Shown here one piece after another: positions 1 through 9,949 of a stretch of 64,000 nucleotides of DNA (the first letter of the stretch is position 1; the number at the start of each line of letters is the position of its first letter). A model generated the notes under the pieces. It did no database searches. It was not told the DNA's origin and saw only the letters and a program-made list of their open reading frames with translations. A program made the translations under genes and the position numbers. Source of the stretch: Lolium rigidum (Eukaryota; Streptophyta; Magnoliopsida; Poales; Poaceae); the NCBI RefSeq assembly GCF_022539505.1, contig NC_061514.1, positions 244,206,124-244,270,123 on the forward strand, in the 5' to 3' direction.

Positions 1-134
1 GTTTGCATGCTTGTTCTAAGTGGTAGAAATTAGTTTTGATGCATGATTAGTACTCTAGCAAGTTCCTATGGTAGTTTCCCTCAATTATATGTCACCAAAT
101 CAAGTTTTATATTGTTTGTTGAAAATTTCAGAAA

Positions 135-381
135 ATGAAGAAGTTCAAATTTGGAGAATTCTTCAAGAAAGGAACAACCAGCACCGGGAGGCCTTCTAGG
201 ACCGCCACCCAAATTAGGCGGTCGTACAATGAGGACATCATCGCGCCTAGCTTCGCGCCCGAAGAGGACAATGGGGCTCCTAATGCTTCATCCTTCCCAT
301 GTTATGATTTTCTGACAAATGCAGGGATATTGGATGATTTCTTCACCCTTATCAACAGGGCGGGTTTGGCCACTTACGTTG
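135..381 (+). pseudogene. Athila ORF1-like protein, 5' portion (split by element F)
   Basis: Begins at an ATG in a good AT-rich context and reads about 82 codons before F's LTR cuts it. The N-terminus is basic (MKKFKFGEFFKKG), followed by an acidic linker and then the start of a conserved globular domain (CYDFLTNAGILDDFF, INRAG). That pattern is familiar from the ORF-1 protein of Athila-like plant retrotransposons (Pfam ATHILA ORF-1 or the related putative plant transposon protein family; assignment from memory). The reading frame resumes after F at 11835. The molecular role of this protein is not established; a gag-like or accessory role is inference. Confidence 0.75.
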
Positions 382-598
382 TGTTATCACCAGAATTTGA
401 CCGAGTCAGAGGTGGGCCGCGATCAAGATGGGCTTGAAGAATATATATATGGAAGAAATACGTGAATCGGCCTTACATGCAAAGTTTGGGCTAGTTTGCC
501 CTTCTATCTGTAACATATTAGATTACGTGTCGATTAGGAGTTAGAGTTTTACCCGTGCACGGTTAGGTGCACGCCCGAATTAGAAAGTCCCTTGGACT

Positions 599-605
599 AT
601 AAATA
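599..605 (+). promoter_or_regulatory. Probable TATA box, F LTR
   Basis: TATAAAT in the context GGACTATAAATATG, repeated in the 3' LTR at about 10880-10886. The position leaves most of the LTR, with its hairpins, in the transcribed leader. Confidence 0.6.
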
Positions 606-707
606 TGTATCTAGGGTTTATGAAATAAACAACAACCAACGTTCAACACAAACAAATCTCGGCGCATCGCCAACTCCTTCGTCTCGAGGGTTTTCCTGTA
701 AGCACCA

Positions 708-742
708 TGCTGCCTAGATCGCATCTTGCGATCTAGGCAGCA
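708..742. other. Perfect 16-bp hairpin in F 5' LTR
   Basis: Arms TGCTGCCTAGATCGCA and TGCGATCTAGGCAGCA are exact reverse complements around a TCT loop. An identical copy lies in the 3' LTR at 10991-11025. It lies downstream of the TATA box, so it would be in the RNA leader. Confidence 0.9.
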
Positions 743-880
743 CAAGCCTGCCCACGTTGTTCATGCGTTGCTCGTGCCGAAGCCTTTTTGATGGCGAGCA
801 ACGTAGTTATCTTAGATGTGTTAGGGTTAGCATTGTTCTTCGTATCATATGCTCGTCGTAGTGCAACCCTTATACATCTA

Positions 881-915
881 GCCGCCCTTACACCTGTCTT
901 AGGTGTAGGGGCGGC
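881..915. other. Second long hairpin in F 5' LTR
   Basis: GCCGCCCTTACACCT pairs with AGGTGTAGGGGCGGC with one mismatch and a 5-nt loop. The copy in the 3' LTR is at 11163-11197. A weaker third hairpin (GTTGCTCG...CGAGCAAC) lies between the two, near 766-803. Confidence 0.85.
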
Positions 916-1230
916 ACCCCGCTTGATCATAGTTTAGTAGATCCGATCCGTTACGGTTGCTCCTTGTTCATCAAGGATTAGTTTAACATCCGCAATAGTT
1001 AGGCCTTACAAAGGGTTGGAGGATCCAGCGGCGTGTAGGGTGGAGTTTGCTAGCCCTAGACAGGACGTTCCGGGGATCAACCTCGTGTTGGTTTTTAGGC
1101 CCTGTCTAGGATCGGCTTACGGTCACCGTACGCGAGCGCGAGGCCCAATCGTGAGTAGGATGATCCGATTATGCGGTGAAAACCCTAAATCGTCGTAGAT
1201 CGTTTTAACTTTATCTTGATCAAGCAGGAC

Positions 1231-1820
1231 TGTTGTGGATATACTTCATAGGTATACCATCGACATGGTCCGATTCCGGCAAGCCCGGGTGGCCCACAGA
1301 TGGTGGTGATGGCTTATGGCCCACCGGGCAGCCCGATTCTGTCGTTGATCCTAAAGGATGAAGTCCAGCCCAGGATAGGGAAGCCGGATCCCAACCGACC
1401 ATCGGAGGAACCCGGATCCATGGAGGCCCAGGAGTAACCCGGATCCATGGAGGCCCATGTGGAACCCGGATCCAGTACGACGTAGGGAGGAAGGCAGATC
1501 CTTGACGTACACGGCAAGACATTGTACCGTAGTTAGGCGACCTGTAATCCGGCTAGGACTCTCCATGTAAACCCTAGATCCGTGCGCCTATATAAGCCGG
1601 ATCCCGAGAGCCCTAGAGGCACAACCACAACTCATTGTAACAACGCGAAAGCGCCCAGATAATTCCGGACAAGTAGCGATAGGCCCTGTCATCGTGCAGG
1701 TGTTCCGAAGCTAGGTAACTCGCGTACCACCGTCCCGTGTGCACTCCGCCCTATGGCCCCTACTTCTTCTCCCCCTCGTGAGGATCCCTCCTCCGAGGTA
1801 CCGTCGATTAGGCAACGACA
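1231..1820 (+). repeat. 5' LTR of element G
   Basis: A 590-bp LTR. It contains a short tandem repeat near 1405-1473 built on CCCGGATCCATGGAGGCCCA, and a TATA box at 1589-1596. Confidence 0.92.
1589..1596 (+). promoter_or_regulatory. TATA box, G 5' LTR
   Basis: TATATAAG in GCGCCTATATAAGCCGG; repeated at 5348-5355 in the 3' LTR. A classic plant core promoter, giving a leader of about 190 nt before the primer site. Confidence 0.75.
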
Positions 1821-1822
1821 TT

Positions 1823-1839
1823 TGGCGCCCACCGTGGGG
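1823..1839 (+). promoter_or_regulatory. Primer binding site of element G
   Basis: TGGCGCCCACCGTGGGG, three bases after the 5' LTR. The TGGCGCC start complements a tRNA 3' end and is common in grass Gypsy elements. Confidence 0.75.
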
Positions 1840-1878
1840 ACTGTGGCGTCTGGAGGCCAGAACCGGGAGGGTTCCGCC

Positions 1879-2220
1879 ATGGGAAGCTACGACGACACCA
1901 TCGCTGTGGGGCGCGTCCTTTACGCCGGAAATCTTCCGATCGTCCCTCCGGATGAGTGTTGGATTCCGTCCAAGACAAACCCCGTCAAGCTCTCCCTCGT
2001 CCCAGTCGGCGGCATACACATCTTCATTGGCGAAACCGTCGATTCCGACGGAAACGCCCTGGTAAGTAACGCTGACGCGATCGCTGCTGAGCGGGTCGCA
2101 GTCGCAAAGAACCGATCCGAGACGCAGGAGCTTCCCGTGGAAGATTCCGCTTTAGATCTGAAAAAATCAAGGAACATGATAGGGCGCGGCACGCTGCGTC
2201 GGGTTCTGACTCGGCCATAG
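1879..2220 (+). pseudogene. Truncated gag N-terminal-like ORF of element G
   Basis: The first ATG after the primer site opens MGSYDDTIAVGRVLYAG, then NECW-like PPDECWIPSK and VGGIHIFIGETVD, and stops at 2220 after about 113 codons. An upstream in-frame ATG at 1753 would start inside the LTR and read through the primer site, which is an unlikely start. The block resembles the N-terminus of gag in larger grass Gypsy elements (from memory), but the capsid and zinc-knuckle parts are missing. It is probably a remnant of a deleted gag-pol; whether it is translated is unknown. Confidence 0.5.
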
Positions 2221-2442
2221 TTCGGGGTCGCCTGCATGCCGCCGATTCGATTCCAAGGCTAGCAGCTCGGAGTGGCGCCTGTTGCTTTTCGACCCGAAAC
2301 CTTAATGGCGAAGGATTCCGACATGCTGCATCGATCAAGCTCGGAAGATCAGTATACTTCCGTGGACAAGACCCAGCCAGGACGATCTCGATTGGAGAAA
2401 GCACCGGTGCAAAAAATATAGAAGTGCCGTCATCGCGAATTA

Positions 2443-2679
2443 TTTCAGTCCCGCCATGGCAGGCTCGGCCGTCATGGTTCGTCTCGATTCTGCTATAGCT
2501 GGCTCTGCCGCCGCAGATCATCTTGATTCCGCTATGGCTGTGGCTCGGCCGCCGTGGTTCGTCTCGATTCCGCCATGGCCGGCGCTACCGCCGCGGTCCG
2601 TCTCGATTACGTCATGGATGGCTCTGCCGCTGCATTTTGTCTCGATTCCGCCATGGATGGCTTTGCCGCCGCGGTGTCT
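2443..2679 (+). repeat. About six 39-bp tandem repeats, in-frame
   Basis: Unit TCTCGATTCCGCCATGG plus about 22 bp rich in GCCGCCG, repeated six times with point differences and one 41-bp unit. Because 39 is divisible by three, the frame is largely preserved and encodes a peptide like LDSAMAGSAAAV. ORFs at 2456-2794 and 2554-2739 come from this array; I do not accept them as established genes. Confidence 0.75.
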
Positions 2680-4451
2680 TGGCTCCATCAAGTTTCACTA
2701 CCCGGCGCAAATTGGAAACGTGCTGTATTTTCCGTGTAGACAATACGGTGGCCAGCAGCAGCAACTTCGGTACACCTCCTGCAGGGGGTCATGAGTGCTG
2801 GTACAGGCGACCAAGAAGCTGATGACTCCGACAGCCTGTAAGTCCGCGCTGGTACAGGCGGCCGAGGATATGTCTCCGGCAGCCTGCAACTACATTGCTC
2901 CGCGTGTGCATGGATCCGGCTACTGTAGTTGCTCCGGCGCTCCTCGCTCCAAGTCTTAGGAAGGAAAAGTAATCACCAGGATTCTAGTATAGTTGCTCCG
3001 ATGGCTAAAGGAGCGAGCTAGCTGGCTCTCCTGCCGTGTCGTCGGAAGTCTGCGCGGCGGAAAAGGTTTATCGCAAGCAAATTATACTGGTCTGGACTAG
3101 TTCACATACAAAGGGCATGAATAAGGCGAAAACATGCACTGATGGCTTACGGAGCTAAGGCGGAAAAACATTCACCGATCTTTTTTTTTTGTGTCGGATC
3201 CGTTGCATGGACCAGGCGGAAACATACGCATCATGTTGTTAGCTTGAGCGTGGTCAGCTTTTATTAGCTCTGCTTTCCGTCTTCATCTGATTGTCAGACA
3301 GGATCCCAGGCAGCACATCCCATGAAGGAAAAAAGCGATCTGACAATTCGTGATTGATTTTGCTGCTTCCAGTGCATGTCTATAATCCCAAGTGATCAAT
3401 TAGCAAAACTTTATCAAGGCTTCACATGATGACCTGGAAGACCACGTGCATCGGAGATCGCCGGAATACCCATGTGTCACAGCTTCCGGGTGAGACTGGT
3501 TTTGGTTGCGCGGCTCCGGTTTCGTCGTTTCGCCGTTATGGTTTCCATCGTGGCCAGATTCGTCTCCGCCACGGCCAACGTTGACTCCGCCCCAAACAGC
3601 TAAGTTCTTATTTATATTTAAAATCTTAAAATTTTATGATCATGAGATTAAGATTGGTTCGCTCATATCCTGAGTCTTTTACCGCTTTCACTGTTGGTCA
3701 TATCTTTTCCACGATTTGCCTCGCGCTCGTGAAAAACTTTGTACTGTTTTTGCCGCTTAAGGCTCCAGTACGCTGCAAAAATTTCGCTTTCGGGCGTTAG
3801 CTTAAGTTTTCTGGCCTACACGTTTTCTGTTGTTTTATATGTGGATTCCTTAGTAGTGACATCTCGATACTTAAAGCCGGCCTCTGTTTCTGAGGTTCTT
3901 GATTGTTTCGCTATTAAGCGCTATCGCCTCAGCAGATGTTCTGTGTTTAAAGTTTGCCGTCTCGCGAAAAGTCAAGCATATAAACCAGAAGAACGGATAA
4001 ACCAGCACTTGCTTAAAACATATAAATTACATTAACTGTTCAAGATAGTCGAGTTGTTTCCGCCTTGACAGTTTTATGTTGTTCAACTCGCTGCATAGTT
4101 TCAGCTTTAAAACATTTGTTCAAAGGCCGTTTTTGTTCCGCCTTACATTTGTTCGTTGAACATGATCAAAGAAACAATTTAATACAAATATGTTTTTATG
4201 TTTATGTATCAGGTACATGACACTTGGACGTACAACAGTCCCCCGAGGTTAGGCGGATCCATGGCGTGCACAGCTGGAAAAGCAACTTGAGTCTTGATTC
4301 CGCTATGCTTAGCCGGAACCAACCCTCGGGGCTGCGGTTTGATCTTAGGTGAAAAGTGTGTTTCCTTTCGGGTATTAGTGCTGGAAATTTCCGCCTAGAT
4401 GCTTGGGATTTACGCTATTCCTAAGTCACATATAAAGATAAAGCTACTCTA
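2680..4451 (+). other. Element G non-coding middle
   Basis: No convincing coding region. A 98-codon ORF at 3739-4035 has no recognisable domain. The sequence alternates GC-rich CCGG-containing stretches with AT-rich ones. Confidence 0.5.
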
Positions 4452-4620
4452 AGAGCACCAAGCCGGATTTTCAAGTAAATTCACCTTGGCGCTCGGGGGC
4501 TACATCGATGAAGTTCTCTTCGGAGCAACAAGCCGGAAAATTTCCACCTTGACGCTTGGGGGCTAAGTTTCTGAGCATCGAATCTCCTTGGAGCAAGCCG
4601 ACTCAACGCTCGGGGGCTAC
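4452..4620 (+). repeat. Array of three polypurine-like units in element G
   Basis: Three imperfect units, each starting GAGCA..CAAGCCG and ending CTCGGGGGCTAC or CTTGGGGGCTA (4492-4503, 4554-4565, 4609-4620). The same motif in the form CTCCGGGGCTAC is the true polypurine tract before the 3' LTR (4979-4990). Confidence 0.75.
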
Positions 4621-4671
4621 ATACATATGGTTATGTCAAGAAAATTTTCAAAGATGGCGAAAATCTGGCTA

Positions 4672-4795
4672 ACTAGTCGGATCCGCACCTCAATTTTTGG
4701 TAGCCGGATCCGCACCTATATTTTGGGTACTCGGATCCACACCTATATTTTGGCTATTCAGATCCGAACCTACATTTGGCTAGTCGGATCCATAC
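4672..4795 (+). repeat. Tandem repeat of about 31 bp, CGGATCCGCACCT type
   Basis: Four to five units of TAGYCGGATCCRCACCTATATTTTGG, differing by point changes, between the polypurine-like array and the 3' LTR. Confidence 0.75.
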
Positions 4796-4978
4796 CGAAG
4801 ATTACGTTGGATGGTGTCTCCGAAGAATCTGACCATTGGATCATGAAGTTTCCGACCAATACTTGGTTGGAGATACGAAGTTTGGAGTCCTTCAAGATTC
4901 TCTATTATTCATTCCAGCCAAAGGATGAAGATACATGCGCAAGCTGAGCTGGATGGAAGAACGGTGAATCTTGGAGAA

Positions 4979-4991
4979 CTCCGGGGCTACT
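4979..4991 (+). promoter_or_regulatory. Polypurine tract of element G
   Basis: CTCCGGGGCTACT directly precedes the 3' LTR; it is less purine-rich than the upstream decoy copies. Confidence 0.6.
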
Positions 4992-5579
4992 CGTTGTGGA
5001 TATACTTCATAGGTATACCATCGACATGGTCCGATTCCGGCAAGCCCGGGTGGCCCACAGATGGTGGTGATGGCTTATGGCCCACCGGGCAGCCCAGTTG
5101 CTGTTGATCCTAAAGGATGAAGTCCAGCCCAGGATAGGGAAGCCGGATCCCAACCGACCATCGGAGGAACCCGGATCCATGGAGGCCCAGGAGTAACCCG
5201 GATCCATGGAGGCCCATGTGGAACCCGGATCCAGTACGACGTAGGGAGGAAGGCAGATCCTTGACGTACACGGCAAGACATTGTACCGTAGTTAGGCGAC
5301 CTGTAATCCGGCTAGGACTGTCCATGTAAACCCTAGATCCGTGCGCCTATATAAGCCGGATCCCGAGAGCCCTAGAGGCACAACCACAACTCATTGTAAC
5401 AACGCGAAAGCGCCCAGATAATTCCAGACAAGCAGCAGTAGGCCCTGTCATCGTGCAGGTGTTCCGAAGCTGGGTAACTCGCGTACCACCGTCCCGTGTG
5501 CACTCCGCCCTATGGCCCCTACTTCTTCTCCCCCTCGTGAGGATCCCTCCTCCGAGGTACCGTCGATTAGGCAACGACA
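4992..5579 (+). repeat. 3' LTR of element G
   Basis: 588 bp, nearly identical to 1231-1820. The first base is C instead of T, and a cluster of changes lies at 5094-5103 opposite 1331-1345. Confidence 0.92.
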
Positions 5580-5584
5580 AGGAC

Positions 5585-5902
5585 CACCATATATTCGGAC
5601 ACCTTGTACGAATCATGGGTGGATCGGCTCTTTGAGCCGATTCACAGGATAACCTGAGAGCCGATCGAGGCTCGTATTTAACGTTTACGTGTATGCCATG
5701 CAGGAAACTAAGCGAGGCATCATCCAACACCTTCCCGACCAGGTATAGGTCAGGTGGCACGCCCTTGCGATAGCATCGGACGTGTGACCAGGAGGCTTTG
5801 CGGGCCGTCGCTCTGAGGGACTGGGGCCAGCCGCAGCCCTAGTTGTTCCCGGCTCTACTGTGTTGCCAGTCACTGCCCGCCGGTGGGTTTTTGACGCCAA
5901 CA
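5585..5902 (+). repeat. 5' LTR of element F, second part
   Basis: Resumes after the second AGGAC copy (5580-5584) with CACCATATA and runs to GACGCCAACA, matching 11512-11829. It holds a short hairpin TCGGCTC-TTT-GAGCCGA near 5613. Confidence 0.92.
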
Positions 5903-5907
5903 CATTC

Positions 5908-5924
5908 TGGCACGCTCGGTGGGA
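5908..5924 (+). promoter_or_regulatory. Primer binding site of element F
   Basis: TGGCACGCTCGGTGGGA, five bases after the 5' LTR ends at 5902. The TGGCACG form is familiar in grass Gypsy elements. Confidence 0.7.
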
Positions 5925-5963
5925 CCATCTTCGACATCCACCGCAGTGCCATCTACATCCGAG

Positions 5964-8331
5964 ATGGCGGAAAGCACTCCGGTCAAGTATGAGGATCTGA
6001 CCGACGAGCTCAAGAAGAAGCATGACGAGATCAAGGCGGTCCTCGAAGCCGAACTCATCGGCTCTTTCCACGAACCCGCTCCCATGGCGTCGGGTGGAAG
6101 GGGTTCTCACCGAAGGCGCACTCGATGGAGTGGACCTGTCCGCCCCGTCGAAGAACGCACCAGTGTCGCTGCGTCAGGAGATCAACTACATGGTGGCTCA
6201 TTCGCTGCACCGCCACTCCGAGAGCCCGGTAAACACTTTGGAGCGTGTCGCTCCGCGCGTGGTCCAGAAATCATGAGCCATCGGTATTCTCCGTCGGGAC
6301 CAGCTCTGGGGACTTACAAAGGAGAGATGCCACTCCAGTCCCATCCTCCGCTGCCGTTCGCATGGGCAGCACCGGAAGTGCCGAACTCATCGGCATACGT
6401 CGTCTACAAGATTGGTGGTGATCCTAGTGACTACCAATTCCTACCTGAGGCGCCCAAGGAGATCCCGCACGGATACGCGTGCGCATACGTACCAGACTGC
6501 AATACCTGGGCACTCTCGAACCAGGTTGCAACAGCAGGGGCCTCTGGAACAGCAGGAGGAACGTCGGGAGCCGATCTTGAGAAGCAAACGTGGTTAGCTA
6601 AGTACGCCACTCCGACAAACCTCCAGAGCCCAGCTCCTGCAGTTGGCTTAGAACCGGAAAAGCAAGCATGGCTGGTCAAGTATGCCACCCCGACGAATCG
6701 TCGGGGTTCGACACCTTCAGCCATCACCGCGGATCAGATTTGTACAATTCTCGAAAGATCAGTTCGGCATGATGCTGAAAAGGAAGACGTTCGGCTATAC
6801 CAAGCCGTACCCCAACGACTACGAATTGATCCCGCTACCACCCAAATATCGGCTCCCGGACTTCACAAAGTTTAGTGGATCAGATGGTTCCAGCTCCATC
6901 GAGCATGTGAGCCGATATTTGGCACAGCTGGGCACAATCTCAGCATCAGACGAGTTGCGTGTGAGGTTCTTCGCACAGTCCCTCACAGGATCGGCTTTCG
7001 GGTGGTACACATCGCTGCCACCGAACTCCATCCGGACTTGGAAGCAGTTGGAAGAGCAGTTCCATGAACAGTATCACTCAGAGGCTTCCGAGGCTGGCAT
7101 TGCCGATCTAGCACAAGTACGACAAAGCGCGGGGAGACGAGTGTCGAGTACATCCAGCCGCTTCAGGACCATTAGGAACCGATGCTTTTCGGTTCACGTA
7201 AGTGAAAAAGAAGCAGTCGAGTTGGCGGTGGTGGGTCTCTCATCATCGATCAAGGACGTGGCCTCCCAAGCGGACTACCCTTCATTGGCGCACATGGTGC
7301 AGAAGCTGTCAGCATATGAACAGCGCCACCCGGATGTTTACCGGGACAAATTCAAGCGTGCGGTGACCCCGGTTGAGGCGGACGAGGATGAAGGTGCTCG
7401 CGGGAGATCGAGAGGTAGCGAGTGGCTGAATGGACTCGAGCGGCAGGCCCCGTGTCCTGCAAATGGGTAAAGCCACAAGGCCCTCCAAAAGGGTTCGACT
7501 TCGACGTGACCAAAACTGAGCAGATTTTCGATCTCTTACTCACGGAGAAGCATATAAAGGTACCCGAAGGCCACAAGATCCCCACGGTGCAAGAGCTGAA
7601 CGGAAAGCCATACTGCAAGTGGCATAACACGTTCACCCACACCACCAACGACCGCAGGGTGTGGCGGCAGCAGATCCAAATGGCGATAGAAAATGGACGG
7701 CTAATTTTCAACCAAGTACGCCATGAAAGTCGACACACACCCCTTCCCCGCCGTGAACATGGTGGAGTATACTTACCATGGAGGGTGCCAGCCAGATCTC
7801 TCGTGCAATATCAACACGGTAGGGCTTGGGAACCACCTTGGTAAGGACGGAGATGAGGGCAGTTGCTCTCATAGCAAAGATACAGAGGAAGCCGCTCCAC
7901 GCGATCGGCTCCGCCAAGACGGCAAGCGCTACGTCACAGAGGGAGAAGTGAAGAACATAAGATATCAGCGACCTCTCTTTGATCACCTCCTCAACAAGTA
8001 TGTGAGTCAGTATGACCAACGCCGGCGATACGGCGATGATGATGAAAGAGATCGTCTGGCCAGAGAAGCCAGAAGACATCGTCGGCACGATCGCGATAAG
8101 GAGGAGCACGAGCGCCGTGCCAAGGAAAAGTCGGGGAGCGAGACGACGTGGATAGGCATCGGGACTGCCCCTTCTTCGTACACTCGCTGGGATTCAGGAA
8201 TGAGCCGATTGCCCACAATCGGCAATTGCCCGAATGCAACCGAAGAAGAAGGAGACAGCCAACGTGTCCGTGTTCAAGCGCCTAGGGCCTCTCCCGCCAC
8301 AAAGCAAACGTGCTTGAGTCCCCTCGGTTAG
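5964..8331 (+). pseudogene. gag: gag of element F, several frameshifts, no pol
   Basis: The ATG at 5964 opens MAESTPVKYEDLTDELKKKH. Coding continuity then jumps between frames: a segment from about 6100 to 6270 (EINYMVAHSLHRHSES), back through YVVYKIGGDPSDYQFL (about 6400-6440), then into a third frame from about 6780. That frame carries the capsid-type core YLAQLGTISASDELRVRFFAQSLTG, FGWYTSLPPNSI, WKQLEEQFH and VSEKEAVELAVVGL. Next comes a basic/His-rich block (KPYCKWHNTFTHTTND, about 7605-7655), then an Arg/Asp-rich tail near 8000-8130. A capsid core is clear; no protease, RT or integrase follows. At least four indels make it non-functional as read. Confidence 0.82.
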
Positions 8332-9949
8332 AAGATCTCGAGGATTCAGAAGACGAGGGGGAAGAAGAAGACAGTACCACCGGCCAAGGTGGTGCCCCGA
8401 TGGGCTCAGCCGTTCCCAAAAGCGCAGGGTTCGGCGATTGCGCGGCTCGGAGGAAGCCGAAAGGCTATACTTGCATAAGCCGAGGAAGGCACGACCTGAT
8501 CCGGCTGCGAAAGTTCAGCGAACCCTGGATGAAGAGGGTCGTCCACGGAAAATGGAGTGGCGCCCCAAGCAAAGGAAAGCCGATGATGAAACATCGGCCG
8601 GCACAAACATGGTGCTCGTCCTTCCGACGAAGCTTAGTGCTCCAGATTACACGATGCACTCGAGGTGGACGACGACAAGCGCACCAACATGATAAAGTCA
8701 GAGATTGGGCTGGTTTTATCCACTGGCCTAACCATGTAGCTGGAGCAAATCAATGAGCAAACGTGGCGAGGCTGATCCTTGTGATCGGCCCCAAAATTTA
8801 TGGAGGGACATTACAAAACCTTCATCGAACAAGCAACGTGGAGGCCGATTCCAGCAATCGGCCAAAATTATCCTCACCATCCATTCTGCTCGGGTTTAGC
8901 ATTTAATCCAACAGGGGATACCTGAAGAGCCGATACCATCAATTCTCTTGACAGAATCGGCTCGGGGGGGCACCTAGGTGGATGAAACACGAGGATATGC
9001 AGTAGGAATGTCTTGCAAGTACCCAGCAGCCCAAGATATTCTTTGATGATGGGTATTGAGGTATGGGGGCCGATACATAAATCGGCCGTGAAAAATTCAA
9101 AAAAAATTTAAGCACAGCCGATGCAGCAGACATCGTCTTAAGGTTAAGGATGCATGGCCATCAACTCAAGAGGTGATTCGATGGAGCAGGAAGTGGGCCA
9201 CGAAGAGAGACTCGATTGACCAATGCCAATGACAAGAGCAGCATGGACGTGCGGATCAGGTTAAGGATGGATTGCATCAGATCCACCAAAGGAAAGGAGC
9301 CGATCTGACCAGCAAGGCGCAAGAAGTAGACTGAAGAAGCTCGGGGGGCAGCTCACCCTGAAGGTTCTCTGCTCGTGGGAGCCGATGTTGTTAAAATCGG
9401 CTGGCTACGTCATGATTTGAGGCCAATGGCGGCACATTTGGCTGATTCGCCTTGATTAAGGCTCGGGGGGCAGCTCGCCCTAAAGATCCTTGCTCTGGGG
9501 AGCCGATTTGTTTGGAATCGGCTAGCCCTACATCGCAACTGGTCTGGAGAGTGGCGTTTTTGTTACGGAGTCATCAGTTTGAGCATCCAAGACAGTTCCA
9601 GGGCTCTCTTAAAGACGCCTGCTCAAGATCAAATCGCCAGCCTACTAAGATCGGCTGTGCCATCGTCATCGGCAGAGCTGGCTAGCTTGGAGGGATGACT
9701 GAATTGGCCTGTCTCGCAGATTATCGTGAGAAACTAATGCGTTGCCATCAGTCATTAAGCATGGATTAGGCCAACAGTCGACAAAGTCAGATGAGGAAAA
9801 ATCGGCTAAATCAACATGAAAGAAATCGGTGAAATCAAGTTAAGGGAAATTCTTCAGTAATATTGGGATTTCTTACAATGAAGAGCCGACTGCTCAAAAG
9901 AAGAACAAAAGAAGAGCCGATTGCTCAAGGGACTACTGATCCTACATAA
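8332..9949 (+). other. Element F non-coding region with GCCGAT/ATCGGC words and polypurine-like motifs
   Basis: No recognisable protein. The words GCCGAT and ATCGGC recur many times. CTCGGGGGGC-type polypurine motifs occur at about 8961, 9340 and 9462; the last two lie in a duplicated block of about 65 bp (9339-9405 and 9461-9530). A weak, degraded Arg/Lys-rich coding remnant may extend to about 8750. Confidence 0.6.

Larger units (their letters stand above)
382..1230 (+). repeat. 5' LTR of element F, first part
   Basis: Matches 10664-11513 of the 3' LTR nearly base for base. Interrupted at 1231 by element G after the target AGGAC. It contains the probable TATA box and the hairpin series in the transcribed leader. 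Confidence 0.92.
1231..5579 (+). mobile_element. Element G: short non-autonomous Gypsy-type LTR element inserted in F's LTR
   Basis: TSD AGGAC at 1226-1230 and 5580-5584. LTRs 1231-1820 and 4992-5579 start TGTTGTGG (CGTTGTGG in the 3' copy) and end CAACGACA. They are nearly identical, so the insertion is young and is younger than F. The interior is about 3.2 kb, with a short gag-like N-terminal ORF, 39-bp coding repeats, a long non-coding middle and an array of polypurine-like motifs. No pol. Confidence 0.92.

Noticed and set aside
1220..1566. Overlapping minus ORFs of up to 100 codons, repeated at 5007-5325
   Set aside because: They lie in the LTR of G and arise from its tandem CCCGGATCC repeat; all frames are open there and the translations are low complexity.
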